From Candidatus Aminicenantota bacterium (GTDB lineage: Bacteria > Acidobacteriota > Aminicenantia > UBA2199): a stretch of DNA of 7,825 nt. This document shows positions 1 to 6,755 of this stretch, in pieces. The position numbers and the translations under genes were made by a program. Within the stretch, counting starts at the first letter, position 1. Every line of letters begins with the position of its first letter. The notes beneath the pieces were generated by a model that worked only from the letters and a program-made list of their open reading frames with translations, ran no database searches and was not told the origin of the DNA. The stretch covers positions 1 to 7,825 of the forward strand of contig JAPKZM010000144.1 in the NCBI GenBank assembly GCA_026393775.1, read 5' to 3'.

Positions 1-65
1 CTTTCATACTCCAGGTAGAGCAAAAATCGATCCAGGGGCGATCTCAGCTGGGCGGGTTCGGCCAT
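1..65 (-). CDS. Tyrosine recombinase, XerC/XerD-like (N-terminal fragment)
   Basis: Only the first 21 codons and part of the 22nd lie in the window; the gene continues past position 1. The readable start is MAEPAQLRSPLDRFLLYLEY followed by Glu. The pattern 'L-x-x-F-L-x-Y-L-x-x-E' close to the N-terminus is typical of the SAM-like core-binding domain that opens XerC/XerD and other phage-type integrases, which resolve chromosome dimers or carry out site-specific recombination. The catalytic domain with its Arg/His/Tyr residues is outside the window, so activity cannot be judged. The ATG lies 2 bases after the stop codon of the upstream metallo-hydrolase gene and has no obvious Shine-Dalgarno sequence, so translation is probably coupled. 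The family call rests on a short match and could be wrong. XerC, XerD and a phage integrase cannot be told apart here. Confidence 0.5.
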   Translation of the reverse strand, partial: MAEPAQLRSPLDRFLLYLEYE

Positions 66-67
66 GA

Positions 68-682
68 TCAGAGATAGGGATTCGTTGCCAGCTCCCGCTC
101 CAGAGTGCTGGCCTCCCCATGTCCGGGCAACACAATGGTCGCGGGGGGAAATTTCCTGATCTTGTCCAATGATCCCCGCAGCTGTTCCGCGTCACCGCCC
201 GGCAGGTCGGTGCGGCCTACATCGCCTTGAAACAGGGTATCGCCGGTAAAAAGCAAGTCGCCGCTGCGCAAAAGGATCGATCCCGGAGTGTGACCCGGAC
301 TGTGGATCACGCTCATGGCCAGGTCGCCGGATCCGATCGTTTCGCCGTCCGTCAGCAGGCGTTCGGCCGGCGGCGGCAATGCGACGCCGAACAGGGCGGC
401 GAATTCGCGGTTGACCTGCGAGCGCACGATTCGTTCATCGGCTTCGTGAATCCAGAGAGGGATATGAAAATGGCTGATCACCTCGGCCGCCGCTCCGACG
501 TGATCGGCATGGCCGTGGGTCAGGATCACGGCCAGCGGCAGCAGCTTTTCGCGCTCGATCCGGCCGATAACCTCCCGGGCCTCGGCACCGGGATCGATGA
601 TGAAACAGCGGCGGCTGATAGCGGAGTAAAAAAGGTAGGCATTGGTTTCCAATTCACCGACCGTGAGCGTCAGGTAGGCCAT
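68..682 (-). CDS. Metallo-beta-lactamase-fold hydrolase, glyoxalase II-like (YcbL type)
   Basis: The 204-residue protein has the full metal-binding set of the MBL fold: the THGHADH motif at residues 55-61 (His56, His58, Asp60, His61), His131 in SPGHTPGS, the bridging Asp148 in FTGDTLF, and His188 in LPGHG. The opening with VGELETNAYLF and the motif GDVGRTD after Asp148 are typical of the short glyoxalase II-like subgroup (E. coli YcbL, about 215 residues). This subgroup lacks the C-terminal glutathione-binding helical domain of full GloB (about 250 residues). Members hydrolyse thioesters such as S-lactoylglutathione or related thiol adducts in the cytosol with two metal ions; the thiol used here is unknown. 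The ATG lies 3 bases after the apgM stop in the arrangement TGA-TAG-ATG, which suggests translational coupling and one transcript with apgM. The MBL fold is certain. The exact substrate is inferred from the subgroup, and other hydrolases of this fold are possible. Confidence 0.9.
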   Translation of the reverse strand: MAYLTLTVGELETNAYLFYSAISRRCFIIDPGAEAREVIGRIEREKLLPLAVILTHGHADHVGAAAEVISHFHIPLWIHEADERIVRSQVNREFAALFGVALPPPAERLLTDGETIGSGDLAMSVIHSPGHTPGSILLRSGDLLFTGDTLFQGDVGRTDLPGGDAEQLRGSLDKIRKFPPATIVLPGHGEASTLERELATNPYL

Positions 683-685
683 CTA

Positions 686-1969
686 TCAGGCACCGTATTT
701 TATGAATTTCAGGGCGTTGGCCATCATCATGGGCAGGATGTCCATGGCGTTGAAATTTCCCAGGATGCCGCCGGCACAGGCTTTCTCGCCGAATTTGCCG
801 CGGACCTCAACCGCCTGCCCTTTGCCGCGAACCCGGGTCCCCCGATCCGAAACGGCAACCGCGTCTAGGAGACGAGCCGCCAGCGGCATTTGCCTTTGAA
901 AGGCCGCCTTGATCAAAACCGGATTGGGATGCCAGGAATGGGCCTTGAGCAGCGCCGGAGTGGAATGGTCGCCAGTGATGACCAGCACATCGGGCCGCAA
1001 CTCGAGCAGCGCCGGCAGCCAGTGGTCGAATTCTTCAATGACCGACATTTTTCCGGCAAAATCACCGTCCTCGCCGTAGGAATCGGTCTTCTTGACGTGA
1101 AGGAAAAAGAAATCAAAATCAGCGTAATGTTTTTTCAACGTTTGGATCTGATCCTCAATACTGCGTCCGGTTTGGAGGACTTCCATGCCGACCAGCTGGG
1201 CCAGTCCTTTGTACATGGGATAAACCGCGATGGCGGCCGCTTTCAGCTTGAACAATTTCCCCATGGCCGGGATGGCCGGGTACTGGGCGTAGCCGCGCAG
1301 CAGGCAGGTGTTGGCCGGATGAAAAGTCTTCAGTTCTTCGGTCAGGCGATCGATGAACAGGTTGATGATGCGGGCCGTCTTGGCGGCTCCCTCATTTTTT
1401 GCCCTGGCATACATGAGGGGCCGGCCCACAGATTCAGGATCGGCATCGGTCAGCTGGTCGCTGAGCCCATCGGCGGTCAACACCAGGACAAAACGGTGCT
1501 CTTCACCCGAGTAGAGGCCGATTTGCGCATCCTCGATCCGATCGATCTTGGTGCGCAGATAAGCAATGATCTCGCGGTTTTTTTCAGAAGCGATGCGCCC
1601 GGCCCGGCGGTCGGTGATCAGGCCGTTCTCCAGGGTGGCAAAATTGCCGCGCACGGCCACGTCCCGTTTGCCGACGCTGACGCCGACGCCCAGGGCTTCC
1701 AGGATACCGCGGCCGATCTCGTAACGCAGCGGGTCGTATCCGAACAACGACAGGTGGGCCGGGCCGCTGCCCGGGGTGATGCCCGGCGCGATGGGATGGC
1801 TTAAGCCCAGTTCGCTTTCAGCGGCCAGCAGGTCGAGGTTTGGTGTGCGGGCCGTCTCCAGCTCGGTCTTCCCCTTGAGCGGTAGCCCACCCAGCCCATC
1901 CAGAACGACCAGCACCATTTTTTTATCATTCGCTACGCTGATTCTTCTGAATAATTCTTCGCGGTCCAT
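686..1969 (-). CDS. apgM: 2,3-bisphosphoglycerate-independent phosphoglycerate mutase, archaeal type
   Basis: This cytosolic alkaline-phosphatase-superfamily enzyme interconverts 3-phosphoglycerate and 2-phosphoglycerate in glycolysis and gluconeogenesis. It has 427 residues, slightly longer than the usual roughly 400-410. The reading frame stays open upstream for another 91 codons, but the start at 1969 is chosen because AGGAGA precedes it and the family similarity begins just after. Visible signatures are the metal-binding VLDGLGGLP (Asp24), TPGSGPAHLSLFGYDP with the expected phosphoryl-accepting Ser68, HVKKTDSYGEDGD (291-303, Asp296), ITGDHSTP (Asp334, His335) and AHSWHP (His344). The end, GGILGNFNAMDILP, is the usual ApgM C-terminus. 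Glu300 sits where archaeal ApgM enzymes and classical iPGM have a metal-ligand His (GHDGD). This may be a common bacterial variant. The gene has its own promoter and probably leads a unit with the following hydrolase and recombinase genes. Confidence 0.93.
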   Translation of the reverse strand: MDREELFRRISVANDKKMVLVVLDGLGGLPLKGKTELETARTPNLDLLAAESELGLSHPIAPGITPGSGPAHLSLFGYDPLRYEIGRGILEALGVGVSVGKRDVAVRGNFATLENGLITDRRAGRIASEKNREIIAYLRTKIDRIEDAQIGLYSGEEHRFVLVLTADGLSDQLTDADPESVGRPLMYARAKNEGAAKTARIINLFIDRLTEELKTFHPANTCLLRGYAQYPAIPAMGKLFKLKAAAIAVYPMYKGLAQLVGMEVLQTGRSIEDQIQTLKKHYADFDFFFLHVKKTDSYGEDGDFAGKMSVIEEFDHWLPALLELRPDVLVITGDHSTPALLKAHSWHPNPVLIKAAFQRQMPLAARLLDAVAVSDRGTRVRGKGQAVEVRGKFGEKACAGGILGNFNAMDILPMMMANALKFIKYGA

Positions 1970-1973
1970 GTTT

Positions 1974-1979
1974 TCTCCT
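1974..1979 (-). promoter_or_regulatory. Shine-Dalgarno site for apgM
   Basis: On the minus strand AGGAGA lies 4 bases before the ATG at 1969. It decides the apgM start against the much longer upstream-open frame, which runs back to 2242 inside the kinase gene. Confidence 0.8.
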
Positions 1980-1985
1980 GCAGCC

Positions 1986-2014
1986 ATTATCCCCGCAAAC
2001 CGGGCCGAAATCAA
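1986..2014 (-). promoter_or_regulatory. Sigma70-type promoter for apgM
   Basis: Minus-strand TTGATT (-35, positions 2014-2009) and GATAAT (-10, positions 1991-1986) are separated by exactly 17 bases. The predicted transcription start falls near 1979-1980, directly at the Shine-Dalgarno sequence, giving a leader of only about 10 bases. It lies in the 133-base gap between the kinase stop and apgM, where a promoter is expected. No terminator hairpin with a T-run was found in this gap, so read-through from the kinase is also possible. Confidence 0.55.
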
Positions 2015-2102
2015 GCCGGACCCAATCGCAAGCCAAGGGGGGAATCCGTTTTTCCCATTAAAAACGACCGAGCGATTCCGCCGCGGGAGGGAGAGGGTAA
2101 AT

Positions 2103-3047
2103 TTACTGTTCTTCGCCGCAATAAGGGCACTTTTGCATGCGCCGGCCCAATGCCTTGCGGCAATTCCAGCACACGTGGTCGGTGCGGTTTTCACGGGCAT
2201 GGATGCGCTGCTGGATATCCTTGATCTCCGTGGCGTAGTCATGGTTCTTGTTGTCCAACTGCTCCAGCTCCCGCAACACGTCGCCGGCCAGGGCGTAGCG
2301 CGTTTTCAGGTCGGCGGCCATGGTCTTCATGATCACCCAGCTCAGTTCGGGCGACACCGAAGGGGTCTTTTGCATCAGGGGTGCCATTTGGCCGGCCTTG
2401 GCCTTTTTGTAAATTTCCATGGGATTGGCCAGAACGATAGGCGGAAAGCCGGTGACCATCTCGTAGAACAGGCAGCCGGCCGAATAAATGTCCGAAGCGA
2501 ACACCGCCTTGCCCTCGAACTGCTCCGGGGCCATATAGGGCGGCGAACCGATCTTGGTCGTGGCGAATTGCTTCTCCTGAAGCAGGGTCGATGTGCCGAA
2601 ATCGGCGATCTTCACGTCATCGTTCAGGTTGATCAGGATGTTGGACGGCCGGATGTCGCGGTGGATGACCGATTTTTGGTGGGCGAATGCCAGCGCCGAC
2701 AATATCTGCTTGAAGTACTTCAAGGCGGTTTTCAATCCCAGAGTGTTGGTCTTGTCCAGTATTTTTTCCAGGTCGATGCCTTCGATGTACTCCATGACCA
2801 TGATCAGGATGCCATCGACGATATCCACGGTCAGGAGCTTGACGATATGCGGATGGTCAAGCAGCCGGGTCTGCAGGATCGATTCCTGCAAAAGTTTATC
2901 GGGTTGGGAGGTGGTGCGGTGGGGGATTTTCAACGCCCGCTGGCATTTCAGGATGGTGTCCTCGGCCAGGTACACGGTGCCGAAACCGCCGCTGCCCAAT
3001 TTCTTTAAAATCTTGTATTTCCCGATCTGGCCTTTCAGTTCAATCAT
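2103..3047 (-). CDS. Hanks-type Ser/Thr protein kinase with C-terminal zinc ribbon
   Basis: The 314-residue protein is an almost complete kinase domain with no membrane segment, so it is cytosolic. Kinase features in order are the glycine loop LGSGGFGTV (17-25), the ATP-anchoring Lys40 in ALKI, the helix-C Glu55, the catalytic loop HRDIRPSN (129-136, Asp131 and Asn136), the metal-binding DFG (149-151), the activation-segment end PPYMAPEQ with the APE motif, and DIYSAG (Asp186). The catalytic-loop Lys of HRDxKPxN is Arg133 here. After about 30 mostly charged residues the C-terminus has CWNC and CPYC (Cys293, 296, 307, 310), a compact zinc ribbon usually used for protein or nucleic-acid contact. 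It lacks the PASTA repeats of PknB. The gene starts 80 bases after dnaJ on the same strand, with only a weak Shine-Dalgarno, so co-transcription with the chaperones is plausible. The kinase fold is certain and its targets are unknown. PpkA/PknB-family labels would be guesses. Confidence 0.93.
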   Translation of the reverse strand: MIELKGQIGKYKILKKLGSGGFGTVYLAEDTILKCQRALKIPHRTTSQPDKLLQESILQTRLLDHPHIVKLLTVDIVDGILIMVMEYIEGIDLEKILDKTNTLGLKTALKYFKQILSALAFAHQKSVIHRDIRPSNILINLNDDVKIADFGTSTLLQEKQFATTKIGSPPYMAPEQFEGKAVFASDIYSAGCLFYEMVTGFPPIVLANPMEIYKKAKAGQMAPLMQKTPSVSPELSWVIMKTMAADLKTRYALAGDVLRELEQLDNKNHDYATEIKDIQQRIHARENRTDHVCWNCRKALGRRMQKCPYCGEEQ

Positions 3048-3098
3048 TTTTAACGGGACGTTCCATGCCTGTCATTGACGGCTGGGTTTTTTCAAATT

Positions 3099-3123
3099 CC
3101 GGAGCAAAAAAAAATAGCGCCGG
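3099..3123. repeat. Inverted repeat around a 9-base A tract, between dnaJ and the kinase gene
   Basis: Arms CCGGAGC (3099-3105) and GCGCCGG (3117-3123) pair at 6 of 7 positions and enclose nine A plus TA on the plus strand. On the transcribed minus strand the run becomes T in the loop, just 4 bases after the dnaJ stop. The U-run is inside the loop, not after the stem, so this is not a standard intrinsic terminator. It could be an RNA processing or attenuation element, or chance. Confidence 0.35.
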
Positions 3124-3127
3124 CCCA

Positions 3128-4237
3128 TCAATTGAACGCATCCTTTTCAAAAAGGGATTTATCCCTGCTTCTTTCGATTTCACGCAATTTCTTGAATAAC
3201 TCGCTTTCCTGGCGGGTCAGGTCTTTCGGGGTCACGACATGGATCTTGATCAGCAGATCGCCGCGGCTCCAGCGATTGACCTGCCGGAAGCCCTTGCCTT
3301 TGATTTTGATGATTTGGCCATTTTGCGCCGCGGGAGGGATCTTTACCTTCTCCACTTCCTCAAAGGTTTTGACGCTGATCTGGTCTCCCAGGGCGGCCTG
3401 GGAAAAGCTGATTTGCAGCTGGCAGAGCAGGTCGTTGCCCTGCCTTTGAAAATTCTTGTCTTCCTTTATCCTGACCATCAGGTACAGATCACCGGGAGAG
3501 CCGCCCTGGCTGCCGCCTTCGCCCTCGCCGGCCACCCGCATGCGGTTGCCTTCATCGATCCCGCTCGGGAAGGTCACCTTGATTTTTTTGCTTTCGTTCA
3601 CCCGGGCCTGGCCGCGGCATTTTTTACAGGGATGGGTGATCAGCCGGCCGCTGCCCCGGCAAGCCGGACAAGTGGTGGAAACCGAAAAAAAGCCCTGCGC
3701 CAGCCGGACATTTCCCGTACCGCCGCACTTGGAACAAACTTGCGCATCCTGGCCCGCTTCGCTTCCCGAACCGTCGCATTCAGGACAGTTTCTTTCCCGT
3801 TCGACGGCGATCTCCTTCTCCACGCCCAGGAATGACTCTTCGAGGGTCAGGACGACCTCCAATCCCAAGTCGCGGCCCTGGCGCGGCCCCTGCCGCCGCT
3901 GCCGGCTCCCGGAAAAGGGCTGGCCAAAACCGAACAGGTCGCCCAGGATATCGCCGAAATCCGCGAAAGCGGAGTCGGAAAAAAAACCGCCGTCCGGGCC
4001 GCCGTTGCCCATACGCAGGCCATTGATGCCGTACTGGTCGTAAATCTTCCTTTTTTCCCCGTTCCCCAGCACGGAATAGGCTTCGGAGGCTTCCTTGAAC
4101 TTTTCTTCGGCTTCGGGCCTGTCGCGATTGCGGTCGGGGTGATGCTGCATGGCCATCTTGCGATAGGCTTTTTTTATCTCCTCGGCACTGGCGTTGCTGC
4201 TGACCCCTAAAATCTGGTAATAATCTTTTTTGGCCAT
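3128..4237 (-). CDS. dnaJ: Molecular chaperone DnaJ (Hsp40)
   Basis: This co-chaperone delivers unfolded clients to DnaK and stimulates its ATPase. It has 369 residues, close to the 376 of E. coli DnaJ, and is a full type I protein. The J domain covers about 4-70, with DYYQILGV at the start and the essential HPD at 33-35. The Gly/Phe-rich linker runs from about 72 to 118 and contains the DILGDLFGFG segment. The zinc-binding domain follows with four Cys-x-x-Cys pairs (151/154, 168/171, 190/193, 204/207), then the C-terminal beta-domains from about 215. The first three zinc repeats keep CxxCxGxG. The fourth ends in Ala rather than Gly (CKKCRGQA), a mild change that leaves all eight cysteines. 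The ATG lies 8 bases after the dnaK stop without a clear Shine-Dalgarno site, so translation is probably coupled. Position 3 of a grpE-dnaK-dnaJ operon fits its role. Confidence 0.97.
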   Translation of the reverse strand: MAKKDYYQILGVSSNASAEEIKKAYRKMAMQHHPDRNRDRPEAEEKFKEASEAYSVLGNGEKRKIYDQYGINGLRMGNGGPDGGFFSDSAFADFGDILGDLFGFGQPFSGSRQRRQGPRQGRDLGLEVVLTLEESFLGVEKEIAVERERNCPECDGSGSEAGQDAQVCSKCGGTGNVRLAQGFFSVSTTCPACRGSGRLITHPCKKCRGQARVNESKKIKVTFPSGIDEGNRMRVAGEGEGGSQGGSPGDLYLMVRIKEDKNFQRQGNDLLCQLQISFSQAALGDQISVKTFEEVEKVKIPPAAQNGQIIKIKGKGFRQVNRWSRGDLLIKIHVVTPKDLTRQESELFKKLREIERSRDKSLFEKDAFN

Positions 4238-4245
4238 GGGATCGG

Positions 4246-6060
4246 CTACTTGGAAAATTCAGCGGTCAGGATGCTGTTGATCATGATGCGGTAATTTTTC
4301 ATTTTCTTCAGCAACTGTTCAAGCAATTCCACGTCATTGCCCTGCAGCGCCTGTTCGGTCCGCTCGATGAGCGCGTCGATTTCGGCTCCATCATGAGGGG
4401 TGACCTTTTCAATGTAACGCGAATAATAGAACTTGATGGTTTCCCACTCCTCCCTGAGTTGCAGCTTGTCCTTGTTGATCCTGAGCTCCTGCTTGTCTTT
4501 TTCCTCGTATTGAGTGGCTTCCTGGATGATTTTTTCGATTTCTTCGGGAGCCAGGCCGCTGGCGGGCTGGATCTTCATGCTCTGGGTAAGCCCGGTGGTT
4601 TTATCCTGGGCGGAAACCCTGACAATGCCGTTGGCATCGATCTCGAAATTGACTTCGATTTGCGGGATGCCTTTCAAGGACGGAGGTATGCCGATCAAGT
4701 TAAAGAATCCCAAAGATCGGTTGCCTGAAGCCGTGGTTCGTTCGCCCTGCAGCACGTGGATTTTTACCACGGTCTGGTTATCGGTGATGGTGGTGAACAT
4801 CATGGATTTCTTGATGGGGATGGTGGAATTGCGATCGATGATCCTGGTGAACGTGTCACCTTTCGTTTCTACCCCGAGTGAAAGGGAGGTGACGTCGAGC
4901 AAGAGCAGATCTCTGACCTTGCCGGTGATGATCTCGGACTGCAAGGCCGCCCCCTGGGCGACCACCTCTTCGGGATTGATCTGGATATCGGGCGGCTTTT
5001 TGAAGAACTCGGAGATCTTCTCAAAGACGAGAGGCATGCGGCTCTGCCCGCCGACCAGGATGGTCCGCTCGATCTGCTCGGGTTTGATATTGATGTCGGC
5101 CAGGGATTTTTTTATCATCTCCAGAGTGCGATCGACATAGTCCATGGTGAAGGATTCCAATTGCGAACGGTTGAGTTTTTTTTGAAAATGATAATTGGTG
5201 CCTTCACTAAAATGGTGCAGATAGGGAATCGAGATCATGGTTTCATGGTCAAAAGAGAGTTCGATTTTGGCCTTTTCGGCGATCTGGATCACTCGCTGCA
5301 CGATCTCCTTGCTGTCACGGAGATCGACCGCGGTCTCGCTTTCCACTTCGCGGAATATCCAATCGCAGATCTGGGCGTCAAAATCGCTCCCGCCCAGGAA
5401 GGTGTCGCCCAGGCTCGAGATCACCTTGTAAACGTCCCCGTTGATTTCAACAACCGAAATGTCGAAAGTCCCCCCGCCCAGATCGTAGACGACATACAAA
5501 CCATTCTTCTTGATCTTCTGGCCGTAGGCGAGGAGGGCTGCGGTCGGCTCGTTGATGATCCGGCTGACGTTCAAGCCGGCGATTTCACCAGCCACCTTGG
5601 TAGCTTGTCTTTGCGAGTCGCTGAAGAAGGCGGGCACGGTGATGACCGTGTCGGCGACCGTTTCGCCCAGGAAGTTCTCGGCGATGGTTTTTAGGTAGCC
5701 GAGGAACATGCCGGAAATCTCTTCCGGAGAATACAGGTCCCCCAATAGTTTCACCCGGATATCATCGTTGCTGGCCTCCACGATATCGTAACCGACCCGC
5801 TTGCTGAATTCCCTGATTTCCAGATCGGCGAATTTGCGTCCCATCAGACGCTTGATGCCCCAGATGCTGTTCCTGCTGTTGGTGATCATCTGGCGTTTGG
5901 CCACGTTGCCGAAAATCCTTTTCTTGTCGTGGGTTATGGCAACAACCGAAGGGATAACCCGGGCGCCTTCCGGATTGGGCACGATCAAGGCATCCTTGCC
6001 TTCAAGATAGCTGATGCAGGAATTGGTCGTCCCCAGATCAATGCCGATGTTCTTGGCCAT
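4246..6060 (-). CDS. dnaK: Molecular chaperone DnaK (Hsp70), short C-terminus
   Basis: This ATP-driven chaperone binds exposed hydrophobic segments of client proteins, working with GrpE and DnaJ. The nucleotide-binding domain (about 1-381) is intact: IGIDLGTTNSC at 5-15, Lys70 in IKRLMGRKF, Pro143 in TVPAFFSD, EPTAALLAYG (171-180), VYDLGGGTFD (191-200, Thr198) and ILVGGQSRMP (334-343). The interdomain linker VRDLLLLDV (382-390) is followed by TSLSLGVET, where most DnaK proteins have TPLSLG-ET, so a conserved Pro is Ser392. The substrate-binding beta-domain (to about 500, with HVLQGER and DANGIVRVSA) and the helical lid are present. The protein stops at 604 residues with AEFSK. E. coli DnaK has 638 and ends in a flexible tail with an acidic EEV-type motif, which is missing here. 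The start codon overlaps the grpE stop by one base. It is clearly a DnaK and could be the main copy or a paralogue. Confidence 0.96.
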   Translation of the reverse strand: MAKNIGIDLGTTNSCISYLEGKDALIVPNPEGARVIPSVVAITHDKKRIFGNVAKRQMITNSRNSIWGIKRLMGRKFADLEIREFSKRVGYDIVEASNDDIRVKLLGDLYSPEEISGMFLGYLKTIAENFLGETVADTVITVPAFFSDSQRQATKVAGEIAGLNVSRIINEPTAALLAYGQKIKKNGLYVVYDLGGGTFDISVVEINGDVYKVISSLGDTFLGGSDFDAQICDWIFREVESETAVDLRDSKEIVQRVIQIAEKAKIELSFDHETMISIPYLHHFSEGTNYHFQKKLNRSQLESFTMDYVDRTLEMIKKSLADINIKPEQIERTILVGGQSRMPLVFEKISEFFKKPPDIQINPEEVVAQGAALQSEIITGKVRDLLLLDVTSLSLGVETKGDTFTRIIDRNSTIPIKKSMMFTTITDNQTVVKIHVLQGERTTASGNRSLGFFNLIGIPPSLKGIPQIEVNFEIDANGIVRVSAQDKTTGLTQSMKIQPASGLAPEEIEKIIQEATQYEEKDKQELRINKDKLQLREEWETIKFYYSRYIEKVTPHDGAEIDALIERTEQALQGNDVELLEQLLKKMKNYRIMINSILTAEFSK

Positions 6061-6704
6061 TATGGATTTTTTTCGGGTTCCGGATTGCTTTCTTTCACGC
6101 CGGGAACGGCCACTTTAGTCAAAACCGGGCGCAGCAGTTTATCATTGTAGGTGAACCCTTTCTGATAAATTTCCACGACCACCGGCTGGGTGATGCCCGG
6201 CCGTTCTTCCTTGCTCAGGGCCTCGTGAAAAGCCGGATCAAAGGGTTTTCCCAACGCCTCTATTTCCACCACGTGGTATTTCTTCATCAGATCCAGCAGT
6301 TGCTTGCGAATGATCTCCACGCCGGCGACGATTCCTTTCTCGCTCTCAATGAGGCTCACTTTTAAAGCCCTTTCCAAATTGTCATAGATTTGCAGCAGGT
6401 CGACTAGGAATTCGCTCAACACATATTTCTGAAACTCTTCCTTTTCCTTCTTAACCCTTTTGCGGAAATTGTCTATCTCGGCCAGGCCGCGTAAATATTT
6501 GTCCTTAAACACATCGCGTTCGCCCGCGACCTTCTGCAGGGTTTCCTCAATATCATGAAGCTTATGGTGTGGTTTTTTAGCAATAATCTTTTTCTTCGAG
6601 CCGGAATCGGCATCCGTGTGTTTTTCGTCGGCCTGATCTGCTTCCTTCCCCAGATCGCCGTCATCGGGCACATAACCGATACCGTCCTTGTTTTCCTCGG
6701 TCAT
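6060..6704 (-). CDS. grpE: Nucleotide exchange factor GrpE
   Basis: GrpE releases ADP from DnaK and resets the Hsp70 cycle in the cytosol; it acts as a dimer. The 214-residue protein has the family's layout: a charged, disordered N-terminus (1-45), a long coiled-coil helix (about 48-118) with KDKYLRGLAEIDNFRKR at 68-84, a four-helix bundle region with IYDNLERAL, and the beta-wing with PFDPAFHEAL (154-163) and GFTYNDKLLRPVLTKVAVPG (183-202), which contacts DnaK. The frame remains open upstream to 6839. The ATG at 6704 is preferred because GGGAGG precedes it by 8 bases and the upstream promoter overlaps the longer version. The stop shares one base with the dnaK ATG (TAATG), so the two are translationally coupled. 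It is the first gene of the chaperone operon; unlike many operons of this type, no hrcA precedes it. Confidence 0.95.
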   Translation of the reverse strand: MTEENKDGIGYVPDDGDLGKEADQADEKHTDADSGSKKKIIAKKPHHKLHDIEETLQKVAGERDVFKDKYLRGLAEIDNFRKRVKKEKEEFQKYVLSEFLVDLLQIYDNLERALKVSLIESEKGIVAGVEIIRKQLLDLMKKYHVVEIEALGKPFDPAFHEALSKEERPGITQPVVVEIYQKGFTYNDKLLRPVLTKVAVPGVKESNPEPEKNP

Positions 6705-6712
6705 TAAGCAAA

Positions 6713-6718
6713 CCTCCC
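6713..6718 (-). promoter_or_regulatory. Shine-Dalgarno site for grpE
   Basis: Minus-strand GGGAGG lies 8 bases before the ATG at 6704. It is the strongest ribosome site in the operon and fixes the grpE start; dnaK and dnaJ have none as clear. Confidence 0.8.
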
Positions 6719-6755
6719 GGTCTTCAGCAAAAATACCGTTCCTGAACTTTTGGCC

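Noticed and set aside
227..868. A 213-codon plus-strand open frame opposite the metallo-hydrolase and the apgM end
   Set aside because: The opposite strand carries complete metal-binding motifs of a known fold, and this frame shows only His/Gln/Asp-rich shadow sequence.
890..1804. A 304-codon plus-strand open frame opposite apgM
   Set aside because: It lies wholly inside apgM on the other strand, has no family motif, and has a composition expected of a reverse-strand shadow.
2040..2102. A possible intrinsic terminator after the kinase gene
   Set aside because: There is a short T-run on the minus strand (near 2060-2064), but the GC-rich bases before it make only 3-4 base pairs with a small loop, too weak to call.
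1970..2242. A 91-codon N-terminal extension of apgM
   Set aside because: It overlaps the kinase gene and contains the apgM promoter, while a good Shine-Dalgarno marks the start at 1969. The extension does not resemble ApgM proteins.
1776..3008. A 410-codon open frame on the plus strand, antisense to apgM and the kinase
   Set aside because: It spans two well-identified minus-strand genes and the promoter gap between them, and its translation shows no recognisable domain. Long antisense frames are common opposite GC-rich coding sequence.
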